Shown: one piece after another, positions 9,175-25,195 of the stretch
Layout: each line of letters opens with the position of its first letter
Position numbering within the stretch: position 1 is the stretch's first letter
DNA from: Pseudomonadota bacterium
GTDB lineage: Bacteria; Pseudomonadota; Gammaproteobacteria; Xanthomonadales; Xanthomonadaceae
DNA length: 64,000 nucleotides
NCBI GenBank assembly: GCA_018242465.1
Contig: JAFEBY010000126.1
Coordinates: forward strand, 45,334-109,333
Reading direction: 5' to 3'
Made by a program: the position numbers and the translations under genes
The notes under the pieces: generated by a model
The model's database searches: none
Told to the model about the DNA's origin: nothing
What the model saw: only the letters and a program-made list of their open reading frames with translations

Positions 9175-10305
9175 ATGGTCGACTTCGATATGCCCGAACT
9201 GGCGGCACGGCTGGCGCTTCTGTGCGCCGGCGGCCGGCGCGCACCCCGCCGCGAATTGCTGCAGCTTCATGGCAGCGCCGGTGCAGTCCTGGCCGCGGGC
9301 CCGCACGCGTGGCGCGCGGCCGGGTTGTCGGAGGACACCTGCATTCGCTTGCGCCGCGGCGCCGATCCGGACATCTGGCTGCGCACCGCGGAATGGCTGC
9401 AACGCCCAGGACATCGCCTGATCGCCTGGCACGATCCCGACTATCCCGCCGCCTTGCGCACCGTTTCCGGCGCGCCGCTGATGCTGTTCGCCGCCGGCGA
9501 CGCCTCCTTGCTGCAGGATCCCGCCATCGCCATCGTTGGCACCCGTTCCGCCAGCCCCGGCGGACGCAGCCTCGCCAGGCAGTTCGCCCATCGCTTCGCC
9601 GATGCCGGGATGGTGGTGGTCAGCGGACTCGCCGCCGGCATCGATGGCGCCGCCCACGAAGGTGCGCTCGAAGTCGGCGGCAACACCATCGCCGTCCTCG
9701 GCAGCGGCCCCGATCTCTGCTATCCCGCCCAGCATCGCGATCTCCACGCACGGATCGGCGGGCGCGGACTGCTGGTCAGCGAATATCCGCCCGGCACCCA
9801 GCCGCTGCGTGACCATTTCCCGGCGCGCAATCGCATCATCGCCGGACTCGCGCAGGGCACCCTGGTGGTCGAGGCCGCCGCGCGCTCGGGCGCCCTGATC
9901 ACCGCGCAGTTCGCCGTCGACGCCGGTCGCGAGGTCTGGGCGGTTCCAGGATCGATCCACGACCCCCACGCACGCGGCTGCCACCGCCTGATCCGCGATG
10001 GCGCCCAGCTGGTGGAAAGTCCGGAAGACGTGTTGCTATCGCTGGCACCCACCCAGGTGCGGGCAGGCCAGCGCGCGAAGCCAACCAATGGCAGCGCCCT
10101 CAAGGGGCCTGTTCAGACTGCCAAGGGCTGGGACAGCGACCACAAGAACGTGTGGTTGGCACTCGGTCACGACCCAACCCCTATGGATGCACTGGCGGAT
10201 CGCACCGCATTGACGCCAGCCCGACTCTCCTCCATTCTCCTGACCATGGAGCTGCAGGGGGCAATCACGGTCAAACATGGTCGCTACCTCCGCACTCCCG
10301 GGTGA
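9175..10305 (+). CDS. dprA: DNA-processing protein DprA
   Basis: Binds incoming single-stranded DNA during natural transformation and loads RecA. The 376-residue protein has an N-terminal SAM-like region, then the extended Rossmann DprA/Smf domain. Its motifs are AIVGTRSASPGGRSLA, VVSGLAAGIDGAAHEGAL and HFPARNRIIAGLA, and a C-terminal winged-helix domain covers about the last 65 residues (MDALADRTALTPARLSSILL). The start at 9175 could alternatively be the ATG five codons later. It is followed by smg after a short gap, as in many gammaproteobacteria. Confidence 0.96.
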   Translation: MVDFDMPELAARLALLCAGGRRAPRRELLQLHGSAGAVLAAGPHAWRAAGLSEDTCIRLRRGADPDIWLRTAEWLQRPGHRLIAWHDPDYPAALRTVSGAPLMLFAAGDASLLQDPAIAIVGTRSASPGGRSLARQFAHRFADAGMVVVSGLAAGIDGAAHEGALEVGGNTIAVLGSGPDLCYPAQHRDLHARIGGRGLLVSEYPPGTQPLRDHFPARNRIIAGLAQGTLVVEAAARSGALITAQFAVDAGREVWAVPGSIHDPHARGCHRLIRDGAQLVESPEDVLLSLAPTQVRAGQRAKPTNGSALKGPVQTAKGWDSDHKNVWLALGHDPTPMDALADRTALTPARLSSILLTMELQGAITVKHGRYLRTPG

Positions 10306-10353
10306 AGCAAGGCTTCCGCCATCCACGCGCCAACGGGCGCAGGCCGGGGATCG

Positions 10354-10827
10354 ATGAAAGAGAGCATTCTGGACGTCCTGCTGTATCTCTTCGAACACTG
10401 CTTTACCGATGACACCGCGCCGCCGCAGGATCGCGACGGACTCCAATCGACGTTGCTCTCAGCCGGATTCAGTCCTGCCGAAGCCAATCGCGCCTTCGAC
10501 TGGCTCGATGGCCTGGCGGAACGCCGCCCCACATTCACCAGTCAGGGGCCATCGGGACCAACCCGTGTCTTCACCAGCGGCGAGTTGTCCAAGCTCGACA
10601 TCGAGGCGCGCGGCTTCCTGATCTACCTCGAACAACACGGCGTGCTTGATGCCGACCAGCGCGAACTGGTGCTGGACCGCGCGATGGCGCTCGACCAGGA
10701 TGAACTCGACCTCGACGATCTGAAATGGGTCGTGCTGATGGTGCTGTTCAACCAGCCGGGGTCCGAGGCTGCGTACGCGTGGATGGAAACGCAGATGTTC
10801 GCGGACGATCCCGAACCGCTGCACTGA
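10354..10827 (+). CDS. smg: Smg family protein (DUF494)
   Basis: Conserved protein of 157 residues found between dprA and topA in many proteobacteria, with unsettled function. The opening [17 protein letters not shown] and the region [19 protein letters not shown] near the C-terminus are characteristic. It is acidic, with no signal peptide. The next gene starts two bases after its stop, so they are probably co-transcribed. Confidence 0.92.
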   Translation: MKESILDVLLYLFEHCFTDDTAPPQDRDGLQSTLLSAGFSPAEANRAFDWLDGLAERRPTFTSQGPSGPTRVFTSGELSKLDIEARGFLIYLEQHGVLDADQRELVLDRAMALDQDELDLDDLKWVVLMVLFNQPGSEAAYAWMETQMFADDPEPLH

Positions 10828-10829
10828 CG

Positions 10830-11327
10830 ATGTCGTTGCCGCCCCCCTTGCCACCGCCGTTGCCAACGGCGGTGCAGCCACAACCGCCAGCAACGTCGAA
10901 AAACAACGGGTGCCTGATTGCACTGGCGGTCGCTGCCGCGCTCATGGTCCCGCTCATCGCCATCCTCGCCGCGATCGCGCTCCCGGCCTACCAGCAATAC
11001 GTGTTGCGATCCAAGGTGATGACGGCCATCGCGGCCACGCGCCCGGCGCAAGTCGCCATCGACAAGCGGCTCGCGCAAGGCGGCGAATGCCCGGGCAACG
11101 CCGACACCGATTTCAATGGCATGCAAGGCGTCGAGCGCGTGGAAATCGGGCAACTTGCCGAAGACGCGACGCGTTGCGCCTACGCCATCCACCTCGGCAA
11201 CACCGGCAGCACCCAACTCGACGGCAAGACGATCTGGATGGATCGCGCGAAGTCCGGCGACTCCGCCTGGAATTGTCGCTCCGACATCGACAATCGCTAC
11301 CTGCCAACGACTTGCCGCGCAGACTGA
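10830..11327 (+). CDS. Pilin-like membrane protein without a prepilin cleavage site
   Basis: A 165-residue protein with a proline-rich N-terminus (1-26) and a single hydrophobic helix (about 27-53). The helix end reads ILAAIALPAYQQYVLRSKV, as in type IV major pilins. The C-terminus has two cysteines (149 and 162) placed like the pilin disulfide loop, with Trp just before the first. The processing signal is gone. By alignment with PilA the residue before the cut site is Ile instead of Gly, and mature position 5 is Ala instead of Glu. It is therefore probably a membrane-anchored pilin fold rather than a filament subunit. It follows smg by two bases and precedes a GYF_2/RDD protein. Confidence 0.75.
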   Translation: MSLPPPLPPPLPTAVQPQPPATSKNNGCLIALAVAAALMVPLIAILAAIALPAYQQYVLRSKVMTAIAATRPAQVAIDKRLAQGGECPGNADTDFNGMQGVERVEIGQLAEDATRCAYAIHLGNTGSTQLDGKTIWMDRAKSGDSAWNCRSDIDNRYLPTTCRAD

Positions 11328-11379
11328 GCTCACGCAGACTGCCCCTTCGCAACAGCGCATCGATACATAGGGGAATCGA

Positions 11380-12390
11380 ATGACCGAGTGGTATTACGCC
11401 GATCGCCAGGGCCAGCAGCGTGGTCCTGTGCAGTCGCAGGAATTGCTGGCCTTGCGCAATGCCGGGCAGATTGCCCCGGACACGCTGGTCTGGCGCAACG
11501 GCATGTCGAACTGGCAGGCCTTCGCCACCGTGGCGAACGAGGTGATGCCGTCGCCAACCGAAACCGCATCGCCGATGCAGGGCAGCTCGATGTACGAGAT
11601 GGTGACGCCTGCGGCGTCCATGGCCGACGTCGTGGCGCCTGCGCCGGCACCAAGCGCGACGCCCGTGCCCGCGGCTCCCGTCGCCGGCGGCAGCTATTCG
11701 ATGTACGAGAAGGCAGCAGCCCCGGTCGCGCAGGCCAGCGATCCCTACGCGGCACCACGCGCGGCCATCGGCACCACCAACGCGCTTCCCGTGCGTGGCG
11801 GGCATGTCGTCGATGCCGGGTTCTGGAAGCGAGTGGCAGCCTACATCATCGATGGCGTCCTGCTGGGCGTCGTCGGTTATGCCGTGCAATTGCCGTTGCT
11901 GCTGGCGATCGGGTTCAATGCTTCATCGCTGGCGCAGGGGAATTTCGGGTCGATGACGATCTTCGGGCTCCTCTTGGCCTACCTCATTCCGATCGCGATC
12001 CAGGCAACCTATTACGCCTGGTTCCACTCCTCGGACCGGCAGGCGACACTGGGCAAGCGCGCCATCGGTATCAAGGTCACCGGGATGCAAGGCGAGCGCA
12101 TCAGCTTCGCCCGCGGCATCGGTCGCTATTTCGCGTTCCTGCTGAGCGGCTTCACTTTCGGCATCGGCTATGTGCTGGCTGCGTTCACCGACCGCAAGCA
12201 GGCGCTCCACGACATGATCGCCTCGACCTACGTGGTCGACCAGTGGGCCTATACCGATCACCCCGACCGCCAGGATGAAACCCTCGGGACCGGGACCAAG
12301 ATCATCCTGGGCATCGGCATTGCCCTGATTGCCCTGTTCTTCCTGGCCATGTGCGCCGCGATTGCCATTCCTATTCTCAGTCGCCACTGA
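11380..12390 (+). CDS. GYF_2 (DUF4339) and RDD domain membrane protein
   Basis: A 336-residue protein. It starts with a GYF_2 domain (about 3-50: WYYADRQGQQRGPVQSQELL, with LVWRNGMSNWQAF), predicted to bind peptides. A Pro/Ala-rich linker (about 60-140) contains the repeated phrase SMYE. An RDD membrane domain (about 145-290: GFWKRVAAYIIDGVLLG, then GKRAIGIKV and DRKQALHDMIASTYVV) is followed by a last hydrophobic helix (about 305-330) whose end again resembles pilin helices (AIAIPIL). Transport substrate is unknown. It lies between the pilin-like gene and topA. Its pairing with a pilin-like protein suggests a shared membrane function, which is only an inference. Confidence 0.88.
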   Translation: MTEWYYADRQGQQRGPVQSQELLALRNAGQIAPDTLVWRNGMSNWQAFATVANEVMPSPTETASPMQGSSMYEMVTPAASMADVVAPAPAPSATPVPAAPVAGGSYSMYEKAAAPVAQASDPYAAPRAAIGTTNALPVRGGHVVDAGFWKRVAAYIIDGVLLGVVGYAVQLPLLLAIGFNASSLAQGNFGSMTIFGLLLAYLIPIAIQATYYAWFHSSDRQATLGKRAIGIKVTGMQGERISFARGIGRYFAFLLSGFTFGIGYVLAAFTDRKQALHDMIASTYVVDQWAYTDHPDRQDETLGTGTKIILGIGIALIALFFLAMCAAIAIPILSRH

Positions 12391-12446
12391 GACAGCTTGA
12401 CAGCCACCTCACGGCGTGATTCCACTATAAAAAGAGGTTGAACCAG

Positions 12447-12472
12447 ACGCCCGGGCCCCATGTCCCGGGCGT
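12447..12472 (+). other. GC-rich hairpin in the topA upstream region
   Basis: Arms acgcccggg and cccgggcgt pair perfectly over an 8-base loop, 57 bases after the RDD gene and 57 bases before topA. There is no T tract on the plus strand. It could be a terminator remnant or a structured topA leader. TTGACA at 12397 and TATAAA at 12426 lie upstream, but their 23-base spacing does not make a standard promoter. Confidence 0.4.
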
Positions 12473-12528
12473 TGGCGTCTCGACCACCCCATTTGCCGGT
12501 CTGTTGCCGGCCCCGGAATCCTGTTGCC

Positions 12529-15039
<2,511 letters not shown>

Positions 15040-15122
15040 CCATGCCGCCTGCCTGCAGGGCATGCGCGTTTCCGTAACAGGCCCGGGCGCATGATTCATG
15101 CTCCCGCCTTCAGGAGCCCACG

Positions 15123-15539
15123 ATGAACAATCTCGACAAGGTCGTCTACACTGCCCGCGTCCACACCAACGGCGGCCGCGAGAATGGCCATGCCCGCAGT
15201 GACGATGACCACCTTGACGTGCGTATGACACCCCCTGGCAAGGGCGACGGCACCAATCCCGAGCAACTGTTCGCGGCTGGGTATTCGGCCTGCTTCATCG
15301 GCGCGATCAAGGCGGTCGCAGCACGCCAGCATTTGCAAGTTCCCGAAGGTGTCGGCATCGATGCCGAAGTCGACCTCGGACCGGTCGGCCAGGCCTTCGG
15401 CGTCGCCGTTCGCCTGAACATCCATCTGCCGGGCATGGATCGCGCCGCTGCGCAGAAACTGATCGATGACGCGCATCAAGTCTGTCCGTATTCCAACGCG
15501 ACGCGTGGCAACATCCCGGTCACGTTGACGCTGGCCTGA
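15123..15539 (+). CDS. ohr: Organic hydroperoxide resistance protein, Ohr family
   Basis: Thiol peroxidase that reduces organic and fatty acid hydroperoxides using lipoylated proteins. It is 138 residues. The two catalytic cysteines are present: Cys57 in YSACFIGA and Cys121 in QVCPYSNATRGNI. The GGRENGHARSDD segment supplies the active-site Arg20. Length and order match Ohr rather than OsmC. No ohrR repressor gene lies beside it, unlike many ohr loci, so its control is not visible here. Confidence 0.94.
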   Translation: MNNLDKVVYTARVHTNGGRENGHARSDDDHLDVRMTPPGKGDGTNPEQLFAAGYSACFIGAIKAVAARQHLQVPEGVGIDAEVDLGPVGQAFGVAVRLNIHLPGMDRAAAQKLIDDAHQVCPYSNATRGNIPVTLTLA

Positions 15540-15550
15540 GCGCCATCTCC

Positions 15551-16111
15551 GTGGATCTGCTTGATGTCGACTCCGCTGCTGCGCTGATCCGGCGTGGCGG
15601 CGTAATCGCCTATCCGACCGAAGGCGTGTGGGGATTGGGCTGCGATCCGCGCAACGAACAGGCGGTGCTGCGCATCCTCGCGATCAAACAGCGCGAGGTC
15701 GAAAAAGGCCTGATCCTGATCGCAGCGAACGAAGCGCAACTCGCACCGTTCGTGTCGATGGATGTGCTGGGCGATGCACAATGCACGGCGGTCCGCACGA
15801 CCTGGCCAGGCGCTGCGACCTGGATCGTGCCGGCATCGGCGGCGGCCCCGCGCTGGATCACCGGTCAGCACGACGGCATCGCGGTGCGGGTCTCTGCACA
15901 TCCGCCCGTCATCACACTTTGCGATGCCTTCGGCGGCGCGCTGGTTTCGACCAGCGCCAATCGCGCTGGCCGCGATGCGCCGACGCGAAGATCCGGATTG
16001 GATCCCGAAGTTCTTGCACTGCTGGATGGCGTGCTTGCTGGCGAAACCGGTGGATTGCTGCAAGCGACGCCGATCCGCGACGCCCGCAGTGGAGCCATCC
16101 TGCGCGGCTGA
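15551..16111 (+). CDS. tsaC: Threonylcarbamoyl-AMP synthase TsaC (YrdC/Sua5 family)
   Basis: Makes threonylcarbamoyl-AMP from threonine, bicarbonate and ATP, the first step of t6A37 tRNA modification. The 186-residue YrdC domain shows RRGGVIAYPTEGVWGLGCDP near the N-terminus, IKQREVEKGLILIA for the substrate pocket, and VSTSANRAGRDAPT near residue 137. It lacks the C-terminal Sua5 domain, so it is the short TsaC form. The start is GTG at 15551, 11 bases after the ohr stop. The gene order topA...tsaC is common in gammaproteobacteria. Confidence 0.93.
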   Translation: MDLLDVDSAAALIRRGGVIAYPTEGVWGLGCDPRNEQAVLRILAIKQREVEKGLILIAANEAQLAPFVSMDVLGDAQCTAVRTTWPGAATWIVPASAAAPRWITGQHDGIAVRVSAHPPVITLCDAFGGALVSTSANRAGRDAPTRRSGLDPEVLALLDGVLAGETGGLLQATPIRDARSGAILRG

Positions 16112-16120
16112 AAATCGGGC

Positions 16121-16142
16121 TTTCGTTTCGCTTGAAACGAAA
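16121..16142. promoter_or_regulatory. Perfect inverted repeat upstream of gltB
   Basis: tttcgtttc and gaaacgaaa pair perfectly around a 4-base loop, ten bases after the tsaC stop. There is no T tract on the plus strand, so it is a weak terminator candidate for tsaC. Its position just upstream of the gltB promoter elements also allows an operator role. Confidence 0.4.
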
Positions 16143-16143
16143 A

Positions 16144-16172
16144 TTGTGGCAGTGCACAAATTGTGGTCTAGT
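16144..16172 (+). promoter_or_regulatory. Candidate gltB promoter with an internal palindromic operator
   Basis: TTGTGG and an extended -10 (TGG plus TCTAGT) are spaced by 17 bases, giving a start near 16179. In the spacer lies the perfect palindrome CACAA-A-TTGTG (16155-16165). The sequence aaattgtgg occurs twice, 17 bases apart (16141 and 16158), so a dimeric repressor or activator could bind here. The hexamers are individually weak. The regulator is not encoded nearby. Confidence 0.4.
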
Positions 16173-16234
16173 CGGGTGAAGAGGGACTCCGCACGCGCGA
16201 GTCGCCCTCTCACCACCAACACGACTGGACCACG

Positions 16235-22146
<5,912 letters not shown>

Positions 22147-22192
22147 GCGAGCCACCCTTTCCGGCACGTGGCAACACGCGCAAGATGGCGCC

Positions 22193-22876
22193 ATGCGCCC
22201 GGCTGCCGCCATCGCCCTGTCCATGCTGCTCGCTTGCACCTGCACGCGGGCCGCGCAGAACAGTGAAGTCACTGTCTATCGCTGCACCGATGCCCGCGGG
22301 CAAGTCGAACTGCGCGACAGTCCCTGCCCCGCCAATCAACACCAACAAACGCGACAGATGTTGCGACCCAAGGATGCGCCCCCAAGCGCGTCGACACCTG
22401 CACCCACTCCGCCAGCGGCACGGGACAACACGCGCGAAGTACGTTACGTGCTGCGCCAGCCGCGACCGCTGTACGAATGCACGGCCGCCGACGGCAGCCG
22501 CTATACCAGCGAAAGCGGCGAAGGAACCCTGCGCTGGCAACCGGGATGGGTTGCTGTGCCGCCATGGGGCATGCGGCCACCCGTCGCTCCGCTGGGCGGT
22601 GGCGGAACACAAGTGCATTACCAGGATCGTCACACCAACATCCGCATCGCGCATGGCGTCGGAATCGGCGCCTACCCCGGCATCGCCTACGCTGGCGGCG
22701 CATGGGTGCGCGATAGTTGCGTGCCGATGCCGCAGGAACGCATGTGCGCGACGCTCATGCAGCGACGCGATGACATCCGCCGTCGCAACGTGCTGCGCCA
22801 ACCCAGCGAACAGGCGCAGCTGGATGCCGAAGAATCCTCCATCAATGCGAGATTGCGCGACGAATGCAACAACTGA
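22193..22876 (+). CDS. Predicted lipoprotein with DUF4124-type domain (paralogue 1)
   Basis: A 227-residue predicted envelope lipoprotein. The lipobox is LLAC with Cys15. The mature part has a DUF4124-like hairpin (VYRCTDARGQVELRDSPCP), a Pro-rich linker, a second Cys-containing hairpin (LYECTAADGSRYTSES), a Gly/His-rich stretch, and a C-terminal helix with paired cysteines (CVPMPQERMCATLMQRRDDI). The next gene encodes a shorter relative with the same plan and overlaps it by 13 bases. The function of DUF4124 is unknown. The location, two genes upstream of a putative type IV effector, makes an immunity role conceivable but unproven. Confidence 0.75.
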   Translation: MRPAAAIALSMLLACTCTRAAQNSEVTVYRCTDARGQVELRDSPCPANQHQQTRQMLRPKDAPPSASTPAPTPPAARDNTREVRYVLRQPRPLYECTAADGSRYTSESGEGTLRWQPGWVAVPPWGMRPPVAPLGGGGTQVHYQDRHTNIRIAHGVGIGAYPGIAYAGGAWVRDSCVPMPQERMCATLMQRRDDIRRRNVLRQPSEQAQLDAEESSINARLRDECNN

Positions 22877-23532
22877 CGAGCATGACCAAGGCGATCATCG
22901 CGACGGGCCTGTTGCTGGCATGTGCCGTTGGCGACAGCGCCGGCCAAACCATGCGCACGCGCAAGGGGAAAGCGCCGGCGAATGATCCCAATGCCACCGT
23001 GATCTATCGCTGCACCGATGCCGGCGGCATGCTCAGCATCCAGAGCACGCCGTGTCCGCGTGGCCAGCACCAGGAACGCAGCGTGATCGCTCGGCCGGTC
23101 GATCCACTGCCCATGCCGATCGCAGATGCCACGCCCACCACTCCGGTCGCAAGCACCGCGCCGGCACCACAGGCAGCAACGCCCGTCGCACCTGCCGACG
23201 ACACGCCCTTGCCGCCGCCTCCGCTCTATCTCTGCCGCACCTCCTCAGGCGGCAGCTATGCAAACGAAACCGACACGCCACCCGAACGCTGTCGCGATGT
23301 GCCGCTGGTGAACATCAGCAGCTCCCAGAACGTGCCCGACCACGAATGCCAGATGGAGCGCGATCGTTGCGAGCGGATTCCCGACCAGGAACTGTGCGCA
23401 GCCTGGAAGCAACGCTTGGGCGAAGCCAGGTCGATGCTGGAACTCGGCAACCCGGATCTGGTCGAACGGGCGACCCGGCAGCGCGATCAGGCGCAGCAGG
23501 TGATGAATCGTTCATGTTTGACGCAGCACTGA
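22864..23532 (+). CDS. Predicted lipoprotein with DUF4124-type domain (paralogue 2)
   Basis: A 222-residue relative of the preceding gene product. The lipobox LLAC has Cys20 (counting from the first ATG; an ATG at 22882, six codons later, may be the true start). The mature protein has VIYRCTDAGGMLSIQSTPCPRGQHQ, a Pro/Ala linker, LYLCRTSSGGSYANETDTPPERC, and a charged C-terminal helix with CQMERDRCERIPDQELCAAW. The shared order of Cys hairpins in both proteins indicates tandem duplication. It lies 54 bases upstream of the putative XVIPCD gene on the same strand. The function is not known. Confidence 0.72.
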   Translation: MQQLTSMTKAIIATGLLLACAVGDSAGQTMRTRKGKAPANDPNATVIYRCTDAGGMLSIQSTPCPRGQHQERSVIARPVDPLPMPIADATPTTPVASTAPAPQAATPVAPADDTPLPPPPLYLCRTSSGGSYANETDTPPERCRDVPLVNISSSQNVPDHECQMERDRCERIPDQELCAAWKQRLGEARSMLELGNPDLVERATRQRDQAQQVMNRSCLTQH

Positions 23533-23586
23533 AAGTTTGATAGTAGTCACACTTTGTTGCCCTGAATCATCCAGACGCCTGACCGG

Positions 23587-24402
23587 ATGCCCGTGCTTGT
23601 GGTGGAACTCGAGCGATTGACCATCCCAGAATTCAGTCTCGGGATCGCACGCGAGCCCGGCAGTGAGCGTTTGGGTGCACAGATCATCGAACCCGCACCA
23701 TTGCGCGCCAGCGACTTGCCGCTGGCGATGGTCGCTCGGGAACATCGCGGCGAACTGCTGGCGAAGGCGAACCGCCTGCTCGACGCCTCGATGCAGGAAC
23801 CCCTGGACCAGGTCCCGTCGCGGCGCAGCGGCGCGGTGGCGTCGATGCAGACGCAGTTCCTGATCGACCAGTATCTGCACTACCTCGGCTGGGCCAAGGC
23901 TCACCCCGCTGGCACGTTGCGCATCGATGGCAGCGACTACCACTGGGGGCGCCAGCAGACCAATGCCCTGGTCGAAACGCTGGAAGAACGCCTGAAGCAA
24001 CTCGGCATGCATGGTGATCGCCCAACCCGCGACAGCAGCCAGGCCTCATTCCGCAACCATGCCGATCTCGCTCAAAGCATGGTCGCTCGGATTCCCGCCG
24101 CCGCGATCACGCGCATGGCAGCCGGCGTCTGTGCGGAAGACATCGCCTATGCGCTCGTGGATGCCGGGCGTCGCGAAGGGTTCGCGCCGGCATTGCCGGT
24201 CTCGGTGGTGTCATCCAGTGACGGCAGTCGGGTATTCGCGGTCCAGGGGGATCTCGTCGATCCGGCCAGCATGCGTGTCAGTGTGGCGATCGATCAGGTG
24301 CGGCCGGGTACCGCAGTGGCGTTGCGTGAATCGCTCGCGCACGCGGACGCCGCAGTGGCTCCTGACATTGCAGCGCAGCCTGCACTGCAATCGAGACGCT
24401 GA
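23587..24402 (+). CDS. Putative type IV secretion effector with C-terminal XVIPCD-like domain
   Basis: A 271-residue protein with no signal peptide or membrane segment. The C-terminus (about 195-255) reads VSVVSSSDGSRVFAVQGDL then VDPASMRVSVAIDQV. This fits the XVIPCD, whose hallmark is FAVQG followed by DPA and an alternating V pattern, ending in a loosely ordered Ala/Gln tail. That domain marks substrates of the bacteria-killing type IV system in Xanthomonadales. The first 150 residues (including IDGSDYHWGRQQTNALVETLEERLK) match no toxin fold I recognise. An in-frame stop at 23563 shows the protein is not longer. The secretion system itself is not in the window. It may be an effector or a remnant of one. 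Confidence 0.6.
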   Translation: MPVLVVELERLTIPEFSLGIAREPGSERLGAQIIEPAPLRASDLPLAMVAREHRGELLAKANRLLDASMQEPLDQVPSRRSGAVASMQTQFLIDQYLHYLGWAKAHPAGTLRIDGSDYHWGRQQTNALVETLEERLKQLGMHGDRPTRDSSQASFRNHADLAQSMVARIPAAAITRMAAGVCAEDIAYALVDAGRREGFAPALPVSVVSSSDGSRVFAVQGDLVDPASMRVSVAIDQVRPGTAVALRESLAHADAAVAPDIAAQPALQSRR

Positions 24403-24405
24403 GCG

Positions 24406-25179
24406 TCAGAACCCGTAGCGCAGGAACCCGCCATCCACCGCGATGCACTCGCCGGTGATGTAGCTCGCCGCCGGCAGGCACAGGAACGCGACAGCGGCGG
24501 CAACCTCCTCGGGATCGCCAATACGCCCCATCGGCGTGCGTTGCAGCACGTCGTCGAGATATTCGGGATCGGACAACTTCGCCGACGTGCGGCGGGTGCG
24601 GATGTACCACGGCGCCACCGAATTCACCCGCACGCCATCTTCCGCCCATTCGACCGCGAGATTGCGCGTCATCTGGTGCAGCGCGGCCTTGCTCATGCCG
24701 TAGGGTGCGCCGGTGCGCACATGCGTCAGGCCCGACACGCTGCCGACATTGACGATGCTTGATGCCGCGTGTTGCGTCAGCAGAGGATGCGCCAGGCGCG
24801 ACAACTCGAACGCGGAGAACAGATTGGTCTCGAAGATCTGCCGCCACTCGTCTTCGCCATATTCGACGGTGGGCCGGCTGTGGTTGGTTCCGGCATTGTT
24901 GACGAGGATGTGCAGGCCGCCCTGGTCCTCGACCCAATCCATCAACGCACCGCGTTCTTCCTCGTCGCTGACATCGCAGTTGTACGCGAACACGCCGCCA
25001 TCGGGGAATTCGTCCTGCAGGTCGGCAACGACCTGTTCCAGCACGCCGGCGTCGCGCGCCGCCAGCATCACTTCCGCACCCAGGCCCAGCAGTTCGCGCG
25101 CGATCCCCAACCCGATGCCGGCGCTGCCGCCGGTGACCAGTGCGGTTTGCCCATCCAGTCGCCAGCGCGGATTGTGCAT
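24406..25179 (-). CDS. SDR-family oxidoreductase (tropinone reductase-like)
   Basis: NAD(P)-dependent short-chain dehydrogenase of 257 residues. The Rossmann glycine motif is [10 protein letters not shown] (near residue 15). NNAG is in ILVNNAGTN. The catalytic Ser-Tyr-Lys are in [20 protein letters not shown]. The C-terminal [15 protein letters not shown] is typical. The WYIRTRRT segment resembles tropinone reductase-type SDRs, but the substrate is unknown. It lies 16 bases downstream of sppA and may share its transcript. It converges with the XVIPCD gene, leaving only 3 bases between stops. Confidence 0.9.
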   Translation of the reverse strand: MHNPRWRLDGQTALVTGGSAGIGLGIARELLGLGAEVMLAARDAGVLEQVVADLQDEFPDGGVFAYNCDVSDEEERGALMDWVEDQGGLHILVNNAGTNHSRPTVEYGEDEWRQIFETNLFSAFELSRLAHPLLTQHAASSIVNVGSVSGLTHVRTGAPYGMSKAALHQMTRNLAVEWAEDGVRVNSVAPWYIRTRRTSAKLSDPEYLDDVLQRTPMGRIGDPEEVAAAVAFLCLPAASYITGECIAVDGGFLRYGF

Positions 25180-25195
25180 GTCGGGTGCTCCGTGG

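Noticed and set aside
7824-9176. 450-residue minus-strand frame opposite the LysM gene
   Set aside because: Runs through the def/LysM promoter gap, shows His/Asp-rich shadow composition, and the plus-strand protein has a signal segment and LysM domain.
12397-12431. TTGACA followed by TATAAA upstream of topA as a strong promoter
   Set aside because: The hexamers are near perfect but 23 bases apart, outside the usual 16-19 base spacing, so no promoter was called.
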